From Anaerolineaceae bacterium (GTDB lineage Bacteria > Chloroflexota > Anaerolineae > Promineifilales > Promineifilaceae), in contig PABI01000092.1 in the NCBI GenBank assembly GCA_002699125.1, positions 62,001 through 126,000 on the forward strand: a stretch of 64,000 bases of DNA, in the 5' to 3' direction. This document shows, piece by piece, positions 26,443 to 34,839 of the stretch. Within the stretch, counting starts at the first letter, position 1, and every line of letters starts with the position of its first letter. The notes under the pieces were generated by a model that was given only the letters and a program-made list of their open reading frames with translations, was not told where the DNA came from and did no database searches. The translations under genes were made by a program, and so were the position numbers.

Positions 26443-27699
26443 ATGAAAAACGTCACCGGCCTACGCTGTGTGATTTGCCAAAAAGTTTACCAACCAGACG
26501 AAGTGCTGTACGTTTGCCCCGACCACGGTAACGAAGGCATTCTGGAAGTTGAATACGATTACGAGGCCATCAAGTCTGAGATTGGCGACACGCTGCCGGA
26601 TGCCAGCGAAGGGATGTTTGCCTATCGGCCGTTTTTGCCGGTGGCCGATGATATTCCCGCGCCACCGCTGGTGGTGGGCGGCACGCCGCTGCAAGAAGCC
26701 CCCCGTCTGGCCCAGGCCGCAGGCGTGGCGGAATTGTGGCTGAAGGATGACGGCCGTAATCCAACCGCTTCCCTCAAAGACCGGGCCAGTGCCATTGCCA
26801 TCATGAAGGCGCAAGAATTGGGGGCCGAGATTGTGACCACCGCCAGTACAGGCAACGCCGCGGCCGCATTAGCCGGTATGGCCGCCAGCGTGGGGCAAAA
26901 AACGGTCATTTTTGTGCCGGCTTCGGCCCCGGCGGCCAAGATTGCTCAACTGTTGGTCTACGGCGCGACGGTGCTGCTGGTGGAGGGCACTTACGGCGAT
27001 GCCTTCGACCTCTGCCTGCAAGCCAGCGACAAATTTGGCTGGTACAGTCGCAACACGGGGTACAATCCGTACATGGCCGAGGGCAAGAAAACCGTTACTT
27101 TTGAGCTGTATGCGCAACTTAGCCAGCAGCGCGCCGCCGATGCGCCTCCTGTCACCCATCTGTTTGTGTCTGTGGGGGATGGCTGCATTATCAGCGGTGT
27201 GCACAAAGGGCTGCGGGATTTGGCGGCTACCGGCTTTTTACCGCAAGTGCCTCAAATTGTTGGCGTGCAGGCAGCAGGCTCAGCTTACCTGTACGATGCC
27301 TGGGTCAACGAGGAAGACGTGCTGACCAAGCCGCCCATCGCTGCCAACACGGTGGCCGACAGCATTAGTGCCGGTTTGCCGCGAGACAGGATTAAGGCGA
27401 TGACGGCCGTTCGCCAAACCAACGGCGCGTTCATCACTGTTTCTGACGAGCAAATCCTGGCGGCGATTCCCGCCCTGGCGCAGGGTAGCGGCGTCTTCGC
27501 CGAACCGGCCTCGGCCGCCACTTACGCCGGTTTTTTGAAAGCGGTGCAAACCGGCCTCATCGGCCCCGATGCCCGTGTGGCGCTCATTCTCACCGGCAGC
27601 GGGCTGAAGGATGTGACCTCGGCCATGAAGTCTGTGGGTCAGGCCGTGACGATACCACCGGAGATTACGGCCGTTGAGCGTATTTTTAACCATCTTTAA
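26443..27699 (+). CDS. thrC: Threonine synthase
   Basis: This pyridoxal-phosphate enzyme converts O-phosphohomoserine to threonine. The 418-residue chain begins with a small CxxC-type segment, LRCVICQKVYQ...VCPDHG, as in the threonine synthase subfamily with an N-terminal zinc-like knuckle. The PLP lysine is Lys112 in NPTASLKDRAS, and the phosphate-binding loop is TASTGNAAAALA. GDGCIISGVHKG and GSGVFAEPASAATYAGF support the fold-type II assignment. Family A dyad and GGAGAG precede the start. It is followed after 83 bases, across a family B dyad, by a glycosyltransferase unrelated in pathway. Confidence 0.92.
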   Translation: MKNVTGLRCVICQKVYQPDEVLYVCPDHGNEGILEVEYDYEAIKSEIGDTLPDASEGMFAYRPFLPVADDIPAPPLVVGGTPLQEAPRLAQAAGVAELWLKDDGRNPTASLKDRASAIAIMKAQELGAEIVTTASTGNAAAALAGMAASVGQKTVIFVPASAPAAKIAQLLVYGATVLLVEGTYGDAFDLCLQASDKFGWYSRNTGYNPYMAEGKKTVTFELYAQLSQQRAADAPPVTHLFVSVGDGCIISGVHKGLRDLAATGFLPQVPQIVGVQAAGSAYLYDAWVNEEDVLTKPPIAANTVADSISAGLPRDRIKAMTAVRQTNGAFITVSDEQILAAIPALAQGSGVFAEPASAATYAGFLKAVQTGLIGPDARVALILTGSGLKDVTSAMKSVGQAVTIPPEITAVERIFNHL

Positions 27700-27703
27700 A
27701 CCC

Positions 27704-27765
27704 AGGACTGGCAGTCCTGAAAACTTTATTCTTCCAACTTGTTTGGACTCAGGACTGCCAGTCCT
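27704..27765. repeat. Family B dyad, copy 2
   Basis: AGGACTGGCAGTCCT and AGGACTGCCAGTCCT, identical to the arms after acnA, surround a different 32-nt loop. It starts just after the thrC stop and ends 17 nt before the next ATG. A 16-nt relic CAGTCCTTGGCTAAAT at 36665-36680 matches copy 1. Confidence 0.8.
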
Positions 27766-27782
27766 AACACCCAAAGATAGCC

Positions 27783-28748
27783 ATGAACGAAACAACCGAA
27801 GCGAAACCAACTATTTCCATCGTTGCCCCCGTTTATAATGAAGAAGCGGTGCTCACCGAACTGCATCGCCGCGTGAGTGGGGTGATGGACAAGCTAGACG
27901 AGCCGTGGGAACTGGTGCTGGTCAACGACGGCAGCCGGGATCGCTCGGCGGAAGTGATTGCTGAACTGCACCAAAAGGACCCGCGCGTGAAGGGCATCAG
28001 CTTTTCGCGCAATTTTGGCTTCCAGGTGGCTGTCACCGCCGGGCTAAACCACGCCCAGGGCGACGCCGTCATCCTCACCGACGCCGATTTGCAAGACCCG
28101 CCTGAAGTGTATCCGAAGATGATCGCCAAATGGCGCGAAGGGTACGAGGTGGTGTACGGCGTGCGCGCCAGCCGGGTGGGGGAAACGTGGTTTAAGCTGT
28201 TCACCGCCAAAGTGTTCTACCGGTTGATCCGGCGCATCACCAACATCGACATTCCCCTGGACACGGGCGATTTTCGCCTGATGGACCGGCGGGTGGTGCA
28301 GGCGATCAATCACATGCCGGAGCGCAACCGCTTTTTACGCGGCATGGTGCCCTGGGTGGGCTTCAAACAAACCGGTGTTGAGTACGAGCGGGCCAGCCGC
28401 TACGCTGGAGAGTCCAAGTTTGGCAGCGTGCGCCAGATGCTGCCCTTTGCCATTGACGCTATCACCAGCTTTTCGTATTTGCCGCTGCAATTGGCCACTT
28501 ATCTTGGCTTTCTCATCGCCATCATCAGCGGACTGGCGATTTTGGCGGTGGTGCTGATCCGTTTGTTGGGGCCGGAAAATCCGCTGTTGGGCCAGGCAAC
28601 GACGCTCGTATCGGTCTTGTTCCTGGGCGGCGTGCAGCTCATTAGCCTGGGGATCATCGGCGAGTATCTCGGCCGGATTTATGATGAGGTGAAGGGACGG
28701 CCGTTGTACCTGGTAGACAAAAAGTGGGGCTTTCCCGAAGAAAAGTAG
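27783..28748 (+). CDS. Membrane-anchored GT2 glycosyltransferase (polyprenyl-phosphate type)
   Basis: This 321-residue GT-A enzyme has two C-terminal transmembrane helices, the architecture of GtrB/ArnC/DPM1-like enzymes that load a sugar on undecaprenyl phosphate. [13 protein letters not shown] starts the nucleotide-binding fold, [10 protein letters not shown] and [13 protein letters not shown] carry the acidic metal-binding residues, and [13 protein letters not shown] holds the acceptor-site motif. [31 protein letters not shown] and [26 protein letters not shown] are the membrane helices in order. The active site faces the cytoplasm. The sugar is unknown. Confidence 0.9.
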   Translation: MNETTEAKPTISIVAPVYNEEAVLTELHRRVSGVMDKLDEPWELVLVNDGSRDRSAEVIAELHQKDPRVKGISFSRNFGFQVAVTAGLNHAQGDAVILTDADLQDPPEVYPKMIAKWREGYEVVYGVRASRVGETWFKLFTAKVFYRLIRRITNIDIPLDTGDFRLMDRRVVQAINHMPERNRFLRGMVPWVGFKQTGVEYERASRYAGESKFGSVRQMLPFAIDAITSFSYLPLQLATYLGFLIAIISGLAILAVVLIRLLGPENPLLGQATTLVSVLFLGGVQLISLGIIGEYLGRIYDEVKGRPLYLVDKKWGFPEEK

Positions 28749-28758
28749 TCCGCGTTGC

Positions 28759-28814
28759 AACCTCCCGCAGGTTTTCTTGATGACTCTGGTTTCGTTTGAA
28801 GCCTGCGGGAGGTT
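28759..28814. repeat. Family A dyad, copy 4 (5' leader of VOC gene)
   Basis: AACCTCCCGCAGG and CCTGCGGGAGGTT surround a 30-nt loop, ending 20 nt before the ATG at 28835. Confidence 0.8.
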
Positions 28815-28834
28815 TGCCGAGAGGAGATCAAGCA

Positions 28835-29200
28835 ATGAGCGAAATTACAAGTACGATGTTTGTCATTGCCGTCAACGATTTAGCGGCGTCGGCGCAATAT
28901 TATCGGGATGTGTTGGGCTTCGCCGTGCGGGAAATAGGCGACGATGGCTGGCGCATTTTTGAGAAGGACGGCTGCCAGATCATGGCGGGTCACTGCGCTG
29001 ACGCCATTCCGGCCAGAGAGCTGGGTGACCATTCCTACTTTGCCTATCTGCGCGTGGATGGGATTGATGAGTATTATGCAGAGGTTGTGGCTAAGGACGG
29101 CCGTATCCTCAAAAAGCTGCGCGACGAGCCGTGGGGCATGCGCGAATTTGCTCTGCAAACCATCGACGGCCACCGCATCATGTTTGGTATGGCGAGTTAG
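28835..29200 (+). CDS. VOC (glyoxalase/bleomycin-resistance) family protein
   Basis: This 121-residue protein has one pair of beta-alpha-beta-beta-beta units of the vicinal oxygen chelate superfamily. TMFVIAVNDLAASAQYYRDVLGF is the classic first unit. A second unit starts SYFAYLRVDGIDEYYAEVV and ends FALQTIDGHRIMFGM. The metal ligands expected at the beginnings of strands are only partly conserved, so enzymatic activity is uncertain. The ATG at 28835 is chosen because GAGGAG sits nine bases upstream and follows a family A dyad. Its stop codon overlaps that of the convergent moaA gene by three to four bases. Confidence 0.85.
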   Translation: MSEITSTMFVIAVNDLAASAQYYRDVLGFAVREIGDDGWRIFEKDGCQIMAGHCADAIPARELGDHSYFAYLRVDGIDEYYAEVVAKDGRILKKLRDEPWGMREFALQTIDGHRIMFGMAS

Positions 29201-30222
29201 CCACCCAAACGGTACATCTCTGCGCCTTTGGCGGGTAGGCGGGGGAAGGAGGTGCGCAGCTCGGAATAGCGGTCGGTGCGGCGCTGCCAGACTCCGCCGA
29301 TGATTTCCAGCATCTCCTCGTCGCTGGCACCTTCGCGCAGGGGCGCGCGTAAATCGGTGCCGTTGTTGGCAAAGAGGCAGGTGTAATATTCTCCGGCGCT
29401 GGAAAGGCGAGCACGGGTGCAGTCACCGCAGAATGGCTTGGTGACGGAGGCGATGATGCCAATTTCACCTTTGCCGTCCAGGTAGCGGTAGCGGTTGGCC
29501 ACTTCGCCCTTGTAGTTGGGCGGAACGGGTTGCACGGGCATTTCGGCATCAATTTTGGCCAGAATTTCATCGGCGGTGACCACGTCGTCCAGCTTCCAGC
29601 CGTTGAGGTTGCCCACATCCATGTACTCGATGTAGCGTACGATGTGCCCGGTGTCCTTGAAGTGGCGGGCTAAATCGACCAGGGTATGGTCATTGACCCC
29701 TTTTTTAACGACGCAGTTAATTTTGATTTTCTCAAAGCCGGCTTTTTCGGCCGCTGCAAAACCGTTTAAGACGCGATCGACGTTGGCGCGACGGCCGTTC
29801 AAAATCTGGAACACCTCATTATCCAAAGAATCCAAACTAACCGTCAGGCGGGGCAGGCCAGCATCCTTCAGCGCCTGGGCCTGATCGGCCAGGAAATAGG
29901 CGTTGGTCGTCATGGCCAGATCTTCAATGCCGGGAATTTGCGTCAGCCGGGCAATTAGCTGGGGCAAATTCGGACGAATCAGCGGCTCGCCACCGGTCAG
30001 GCGAAATTTGGTGACACCTAGTTGGGCAAACAAACCAGCCAGCCGCACCAGTTCATCATCGCTGAGTAGCTGGTCATTGGTAAGGAAGTTGTAATCTGCG
30101 CCGAAAATTTCGGCGGGCATGCAGTAGGGACAGCGAAAGTTGCACTTGTCGATGACAGAAATGCGCAGATCGCGTACAGGACGGCCGAATTTGTCTACAA
30201 TTTTAGGATTCAATGCGTTCAT
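29197..30222 (-). CDS. moaA: GTP 3',8-cyclase (molybdenum cofactor biosynthesis)
   Basis: This radical-SAM enzyme performs the first step of molybdopterin synthesis. The N-terminal cluster motif is CNFRCPYC (Cys27, Cys31, Cys34), with the SAM-binding TGGEPLIRPNL. The second cluster at the C-terminus is shown by PFCGDCTRARLSSAGEYYTCLF. The chain ends in the conserved Gly-Gly (YRLGG) needed for catalysis. At 341 residues the length is usual. No other moa genes adjoin it. The molybdoenzyme at 7492 is a possible consumer of the cofactor. It converges on and overlaps the end of the VOC gene. Confidence 0.95.
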   Translation of the reverse strand: MNALNPKIVDKFGRPVRDLRISVIDKCNFRCPYCMPAEIFGADYNFLTNDQLLSDDELVRLAGLFAQLGVTKFRLTGGEPLIRPNLPQLIARLTQIPGIEDLAMTTNAYFLADQAQALKDAGLPRLTVSLDSLDNEVFQILNGRRANVDRVLNGFAAAEKAGFEKIKINCVVKKGVNDHTLVDLARHFKDTGHIVRYIEYMDVGNLNGWKLDDVVTADEILAKIDAEMPVQPVPPNYKGEVANRYRYLDGKGEIGIIASVTKPFCGDCTRARLSSAGEYYTCLFANNGTDLRAPLREGASDEEMLEIIGGVWQRRTDRYSELRTSFPRLPAKGAEMYRLGG

Positions 30223-30397
30223 TCGATCTCTCTATCGTTATTGAAATCAGGTACAGTGCAAATCTACCCCAAAACGGCCGTAAGTCAATGATTTTTATCA
30301 ACATTTTCTGTTTTATTAACATGTTCCGGCGGGTTAGCGTCAGGTAAAACGTAGGGGAATCACAACTTTTTCATCCCGCGCTGCGGCCGTTTCCGTG

Positions 30398-30403
30398 TAT
30401 AAT
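30398..30403 (+). promoter_or_regulatory. Candidate -10 box (TATAAT) for the LCP gene
   Basis: TATAAT with CGGCCGTTTCC immediately upstream. A convincing -35 is not visible. The rest of the 30223-30511 gap holds one ACGGCCGT copy and the repeat below. Confidence 0.35.
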
Positions 30404-30433
30404 GCACGCTGTTTGAATGATGAATTGATCCTT

Positions 30434-30493
30434 GCCATAGAGGGCACGAAGATTTTGGAGCAGAACCTCTTTGTCCTCTGTGATTTCTGTGGC
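30434..30493. repeat. GCCATAGAG...TTCTGTGGC repeat in LCP leader
   Basis: An imperfect relative of the 17190-17257 element, with GCCATAGAG and TTCTGTGGC ends and internal CCTCTTTGTCCTCTGTGATT. It is open in the downstream frame but is not considered coding. Confidence 0.5.
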
Positions 30494-30511
30494 ATGTTCA
30501 GGAGTTTTCTA

Positions 30512-31588
30512 TTGCGAACCTCACAACCTGTTTTACCTGGCTGGCTGACTTATTTACTTTCTGTTGCCTTTGTTTTTTCCGGTATTGCGGTCGTCGTATT
30601 TGCTTTCTTTACTTTTCAAGTGATGTTGAATCGGCCGTTGAACCCGTTGGAGCAGTCCGTAGCGGCTGTGGCTGGCGTTGATTTGTCGCTGGACCAGAAT
30701 GCACCGCCGGCGGTGCCTACGCTGGAACCGGGACAGCCCACACCAACGCTTATCCCTACCAGCGAACCGTGGGAAGGTGAAGAGCGAGTCAATATCTTGC
30801 TCATGGGCATCGATCGGCGGCCTGGTGAAGCGTTTATTTCGCGCACTGATACCATGATGCTGGTTTCGCTCGACCCGGTGACCGAATCGGCCTCCATTTT
30901 GTCGATTCCACGCGATTTGTATGTGCTTATTCCTGGACACGGCCGCGATCGCATCAATACGGCTTTTGTCTATGGGTCTGCCGGCAATAATCCTGTTGGC
31001 GGGGCGGCTTTGGCCATGCAAACCGTTGAATACAATTTGGGCGTACCGATTAATCATTATGTGTTGGTTGATTTCAGCGCCGTGATTAATGGGATTGATG
31101 CGCTGGGCGGGATTGACGTGTTTGTGCCGACGGCGATCAATGACCCCACATACCCCAGCATGAACTACGGTTTTGATCCGCTTTTCATTCCGGCGGGGCA
31201 GAATCATTTTGATGGCGCAACGGCGCTGAAGTATGCGCGCACCCGTCACCAGGATAACGATTTTGGCCGGGCCGCACGGCAGCAGCAGGTAATTTTGGCC
31301 GTTCGCCAAAAGGTGACGGCCATGGGGTTTACGGGTATGATTGCCCAGGCGGGCACATTGTACCAGCAGGTAGAAAACGGCGTCCGCACTGACTTGAGCC
31401 TGGAGCAGATGATTCGCCTGGCAACGGCGGCCAACACCATTGATTCCGAAAATATTTATAACGATGTGCTGGATTATGATTACGTTTCCAGCTATCGTAC
31501 TGAAGCTGGAGCCCAGGTGCTCATTTTGGACAATGAGAAAGCGGCGGCGTTGATTCAGGAGCTGTTTTACAACGGTGGGGATGAATGA
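30512..31588 (+). CDS. LytR-CpsA-Psr (LCP) family protein
   Basis: This is a membrane-anchored phosphotransferase-like protein that in other bacteria attaches polymers to the cell wall. One N-terminal helix (LTYLLSVAFVFSGIAVVVFAFF) is followed by a Pro/Thr-rich stalk, then the LCP domain: VNILLMGIDRRPGE, RTDTMMLVSLDP, ILSIPRDLYVLIPGHGRDRINTAFVYG with the conserved Arg/Asp residues, and ALKYARTRHQDNDFGRAARQQQVI. The frame is open from 30395 with an ATG at 30494, but that part lies over a dispersed repeat. I choose TTG 30512 because AGGAG lies seven bases upstream. The teichoic-acid-like acceptor role in this organism is not established. Confidence 0.85.
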   Translation: MRTSQPVLPGWLTYLLSVAFVFSGIAVVVFAFFTFQVMLNRPLNPLEQSVAAVAGVDLSLDQNAPPAVPTLEPGQPTPTLIPTSEPWEGEERVNILLMGIDRRPGEAFISRTDTMMLVSLDPVTESASILSIPRDLYVLIPGHGRDRINTAFVYGSAGNNPVGGAALAMQTVEYNLGVPINHYVLVDFSAVINGIDALGGIDVFVPTAINDPTYPSMNYGFDPLFIPAGQNHFDGATALKYARTRHQDNDFGRAARQQQVILAVRQKVTAMGFTGMIAQAGTLYQQVENGVRTDLSLEQMIRLATAANTIDSENIYNDVLDYDYVSSYRTEAGAQVLILDNEKAAALIQELFYNGGDE

Positions 31589-31636
31589 TGCGTAATGCGT
31601 GAGAAAATCATCACGTTTCACTAAAAGACTTAATTG

Positions 31637-33523
31637 ATGGATAGAAAAACATTTATTTCTCGGCTGCGCGAGCGGCCGTTTTTGTTTGATGGAGCGATGG
31701 GCACGCTGCTGCACAGTCGGGGTGTCTCTATGGAGACCAGCTTTGACGGCATCAACCTCAGCCAGCCGGCCATTGTGGCCGATATTCACCGGGCTTATAT
31801 TGATGCCGGTGCCGACATCATCGAGACGAACAGTTTTGGCGCGAATCGGTACAAGCTGACGGAATACGGCCTTCAGCAGCAGGTGCACGAGATTAACCAG
31901 GCGGCGGTGAACATTGCTCGCCGCGTCATCGGCAGTGCCTTTCGCGAGGTGTGGCTGGCCGGGTCGGTAGGGCCGCTGGGGGTGCGCCTGGCGCCGCTGG
32001 GGCGTGTGTCGCTGGCCGAAGCAGCCGATGCGTTTCGCGAACAAATCGAGGCACTTTTAATGGCCAATGCCGCAGGTTCTGCGGACGGTGGCATCGATCT
32101 GCTGGTGCTGGAAACGATGTCGGATTTGTACGAAATGGAAACGGCCGTATCCGTCGCCCGTGAACTTGCCCCCGACTTACCCATTGTGGCCCAGATGACC
32201 TTTACCCGTGATGATCGCACGCTGTTGGGGCATTCGCCCAACGTGGTGGCCCAGCGGTTGGGCGCACTGGATGTGGATGCCATTGGCGTCAATTGCAGCG
32301 GCGGTCCGGCCCAGGTGCTGCGCCTGCTGCTCATCATGCGCCAGATTGCCCCCGATAAGCTGCTGGCGGCGGCCCCCAACGCTGGGTGGCCGGAGCAAAC
32401 GCAGCGGGGACGGGTGTTCTATCCGGCCACGCCCGACTATTTTGGCCAGTACACGCACGCCCTGGTTGAGGCCGGGGCGGTGCTAGTCGGCGGCTGCTGT
32501 GGTACCAACGAGGCCCACATCGCCGCCATGCGCCACGCTCTGGACCATCCCGGCCCGTCGCCCATTCCCCTGCCGGACATTCAAATTGTGACCCAGGCGG
32601 AAAAGAAAACGGCCGTGCTCGATGCCCCCACGCAACTGGCACAAAATCTGGTGAACGGCCGTTACGTCGTCACCATCGAAATGAGTCCGCCCAAAGGAGT
32701 GGCCACCCAGCGGCTTATCGAGGGGGCACACATGCTCAAGGAGGCCGGGGCCAACCTGCTCAACCTGGCTGACAGTCCGTTGGCCCGGATGCGCATGAGC
32801 GCCTGGGCGGCGGCTCATCTGGTGCAAAAGTCGGTGGGGTTGGAGACGGTGCTCCATTTTCCCACCCGCGGGCGCAACTTGCTGCGTATTCAGGGGGATT
32901 TGCTGGCAGCGTACGCCATGGGCGTGCGTAACCTGTTTGTGACGATGGGCGATCCCACGCGCATTGGCGATTATCCCGAAGCGATGGACAGCTACGACAT
33001 CGTGCCCACCGGTCTCATTCACCTGATTAAGCAGCAGTTTAACAGCGGCCTGGACAAAGCGGGCAATTCCATCGACCAGCCGACCAATTTCACGGTGGGC
33101 TGTGCCCTGAATTTGACGCCAGCTGATCCACAGCGGGAGATGAAGCTGCTGCGGCGAAAAATGCGCAACGGGGCCGATTTTGCCCTGACACAGCCCGTGT
33201 TTGATCCGGCTGCGGCCAAAGCGTTTGTTGATTTGTATGAATCGACGTATGAGGAAAAGATGCTGCCGCTGATTGTGGGGGTGAAGCCGCTGTACAACGG
33301 CCGTAACGCCGAATTCCTCCATTACGAAGTGCCCGGCATGTCCATCCCCGAGCCGCTGCGCCAGCGCATGGCTGAAGCTAGCGATCCGCAGACAGAAGGG
33401 GTGGCGATTGCCCAGGAGATTTTGGCGCAATTACGGCCGTTTACCCAGGGTGTCTACTTCATGCCTGCCTTTGGCCGGTATGATTTGGTAGCCAATGTGA
33501 TGGATGTGTTGGGTGGAGATTAG
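31637..33523 (+). CDS. Bifunctional homocysteine S-methyltransferase / methylenetetrahydrofolate reductase
   Basis: The 628-residue protein fuses two one-carbon enzymes. The N-terminal half (about residues 1-295) is a zinc-dependent homocysteine methyltransferase with FLFDGAMGTLLHSRG, ETNSFGANRYKL and the zinc Cys residues in GVNCSGGP and VGGCCGTNEAHI. The C-terminal half is a TIM-barrel MTHFR: VTIEMSPPKGVATQRLIEGA, FVTMGDPTRIGDYPEAM for FAD binding and GADFALTQPVFDPAA. Such fusions are known, for example the YitJ type in Bacillus. Together they link folate one-carbon units to methionine. The ATG at 31637 has no strong ribosome-binding site. It follows the LCP gene by 48 bases. Confidence 0.92.
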   Translation: MDRKTFISRLRERPFLFDGAMGTLLHSRGVSMETSFDGINLSQPAIVADIHRAYIDAGADIIETNSFGANRYKLTEYGLQQQVHEINQAAVNIARRVIGSAFREVWLAGSVGPLGVRLAPLGRVSLAEAADAFREQIEALLMANAAGSADGGIDLLVLETMSDLYEMETAVSVARELAPDLPIVAQMTFTRDDRTLLGHSPNVVAQRLGALDVDAIGVNCSGGPAQVLRLLLIMRQIAPDKLLAAAPNAGWPEQTQRGRVFYPATPDYFGQYTHALVEAGAVLVGGCCGTNEAHIAAMRHALDHPGPSPIPLPDIQIVTQAEKKTAVLDAPTQLAQNLVNGRYVVTIEMSPPKGVATQRLIEGAHMLKEAGANLLNLADSPLARMRMSAWAAAHLVQKSVGLETVLHFPTRGRNLLRIQGDLLAAYAMGVRNLFVTMGDPTRIGDYPEAMDSYDIVPTGLIHLIKQQFNSGLDKAGNSIDQPTNFTVGCALNLTPADPQREMKLLRRKMRNGADFALTQPVFDPAAAKAFVDLYESTYEEKMLPLIVGVKPLYNGRNAEFLHYEVPGMSIPEPLRQRMAEASDPQTEGVAIAQEILAQLRPFTQGVYFMPAFGRYDLVANVMDVLGGD

Positions 33524-33579
33524 AGGCGCGACGCACTTTCTTGTGTTGAGACTTGCTCTGGAACAAGTGCGTCGCACCT
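33524..33579. repeat. Family C dyad, copy 3
   Basis: AGGCGCGACGCACTT and AAGTGCGTCGCACCT arms lie between convergent genes, beginning directly after the stop codon. It may double as a terminator. Confidence 0.75.
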
Positions 33580-33585
33580 TAGTGG

Positions 33586-34797
33586 CTAATAATCTGTGGG
33601 GGGCGAAACGGCCGTAAACGACCATTCCACCGTTTCCCCATTGACCGTTACGCTGGCGGTGTAGGTTTCCCCAATGGTGAACGGCCGTGCCGGAATCAGC
33701 ACAATGGCATCCTGTTTGTCCAAAATATTGCGCCCCTGATCCTGCTGGAACTGGTTGTTGTTCACGTAGCGCGTCTCATCGATGACGCAGTGGGTGAGGC
33801 GCGTGCCGTCGCTGCTGGTGATTGATGTTTGCGTAACGCTGGGCACCAGGCTGCCGTCGCCAATTTGCAGAATGATGGGTGGGCCGACGGGCTTTTGCAG
33901 GCCATTGCAGGCCGTCAGCGGATTGGGGAATTCAGGCAGCGTGTAGTTGAGTACCCAAATTTCACCGCCGTCTCGCGGATAGGTAATGGGGTAGGTGATG
34001 CCAGCGGGTATCTCGCCTATATCCCGTTTGCTGGAAACATCCAGCGTGGCCGTCATTTTGAAGCTGTTGCTGACGTCGCGGAAGACGCCAAAGCCGGTCT
34101 GTGTCAGGCGCGGGTTGAGCATGGGCACGGCGTGGAAGGGGGCCGTCATCCAATAATCAATCGGCCACAAATCAGACGCACCTTCCCAGCCGCTGATGGC
34201 AATGTTGCCGTTTTGCCCGGCCTGGTTGCCGCTTTCGGAGTAGCCGGGTTTGTTGGGGTCCTCGGCGTGGATGCTGAGGCTGTTGTTCATCATGTATTGG
34301 CTGTGGGCCAGGCTGCCGGCGGACCAATTGCTGTTTTCCGACAGCTGGGGCAAGCCAGACTGGGTGCGGAACTGGTTGTAATAACGCAGCCAGTTGGGGC
34401 CGGGAACAGTTGTGGGGGCAATGGTTGCGGTGGGTGGCGTGGTTGCTGTGGGAACTGGCGGTTCGGTAGCGCTTACCGTTGGCTCTACTGTGGGTTCGAT
34501 GGTAGCAGTTGCTATTATGGTGGCTGTTGGCGTTGGCTCATCAGCGACGGTGGCGGTGGGCTGCGCAATAGCGCTCGCAATAGCGCTCGCAGTTGCGCTT
34601 GCCGTTGCCGGCATGTCGGTGGCCGTGGCGCTGGGGACGGCGGCCACTTCGTCGTTGGCCTGGGGTGTGGCGGAGACGGCCGTTTCCCCATTGCTGCCTC
34701 TAGAAACCAGCAGCAGCACAATCAAAACAACGTTCAGCAATCCTGAAATGATTAATCCAATACGATACGGTCTAACCTGATTTTCCGCTACAGACAT
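33586..34797 (-). CDS. Membrane-anchored CAP (SCP/PR1)-domain protein
   Basis: This 403-residue protein has a short cytoplasmic start, one helix (IGLIISGLLNVVLIVLLLV), and an Ala/Thr/Pro-rich stalk of about 90 residues. An extracellular CAP domain follows: WLRYYNQFRTQSGLPQLSENSNWSAGSLAHSQYMMNN, HAEDPNKPGYSESGNQAGQNGNIAI and WMTAPFHAVPMLNPRLTQTGFG. The His in HAEDPN and the second His in PFHAV fit the CAP cavity. A small C-terminal Ig-like domain ends with YTASVTVNGETVEWSF. The role of bacterial CAP proteins is largely unknown; the stalk places it on the cell surface. Confidence 0.85.
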   Translation of the reverse strand: MSVAENQVRPYRIGLIISGLLNVVLIVLLLVSRGSNGETAVSATPQANDEVAAVPSATATDMPATASATASAIASAIAQPTATVADEPTPTATIIATATIEPTVEPTVSATEPPVPTATTPPTATIAPTTVPGPNWLRYYNQFRTQSGLPQLSENSNWSAGSLAHSQYMMNNSLSIHAEDPNKPGYSESGNQAGQNGNIAISGWEGASDLWPIDYWMTAPFHAVPMLNPRLTQTGFGVFRDVSNSFKMTATLDVSSKRDIGEIPAGITYPITYPRDGGEIWVLNYTLPEFPNPLTACNGLQKPVGPPIILQIGDGSLVPSVTQTSITSSDGTRLTHCVIDETRYVNNNQFQQDQGRNILDKQDAIVLIPARPFTIGETYTASVTVNGETVEWSFTAVSPPTDY

Positions 34798-34817
34798 GAT
34801 TTTACCTGCTGAACTTC

Positions 34818-34832
34818 AGGTGCGTCGCACCT
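34818..34832. repeat. Solo family C half-element
   Basis: AGGTGCGTCGCACCT is a single 15-bp palindrome identical in type to one arm of the family C dyads. It is upstream of the CAP-protein gene. Confidence 0.7.
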
Positions 34833-34839
34833 CCACGGT

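Noticed and set aside
30395..30511. Upstream extension of the LCP protein
   Set aside because: It overlaps the candidate -10 box and a dispersed repeat. AGGAG with TTG at 30512 is a better start and puts the membrane helix close to the N-terminus.
30554..32044. 496-codon minus-strand frame spanning two genes
   Set aside because: It crosses the LCP and methyltransferase genes on the other strand, which are well supported, and it shows no domain.
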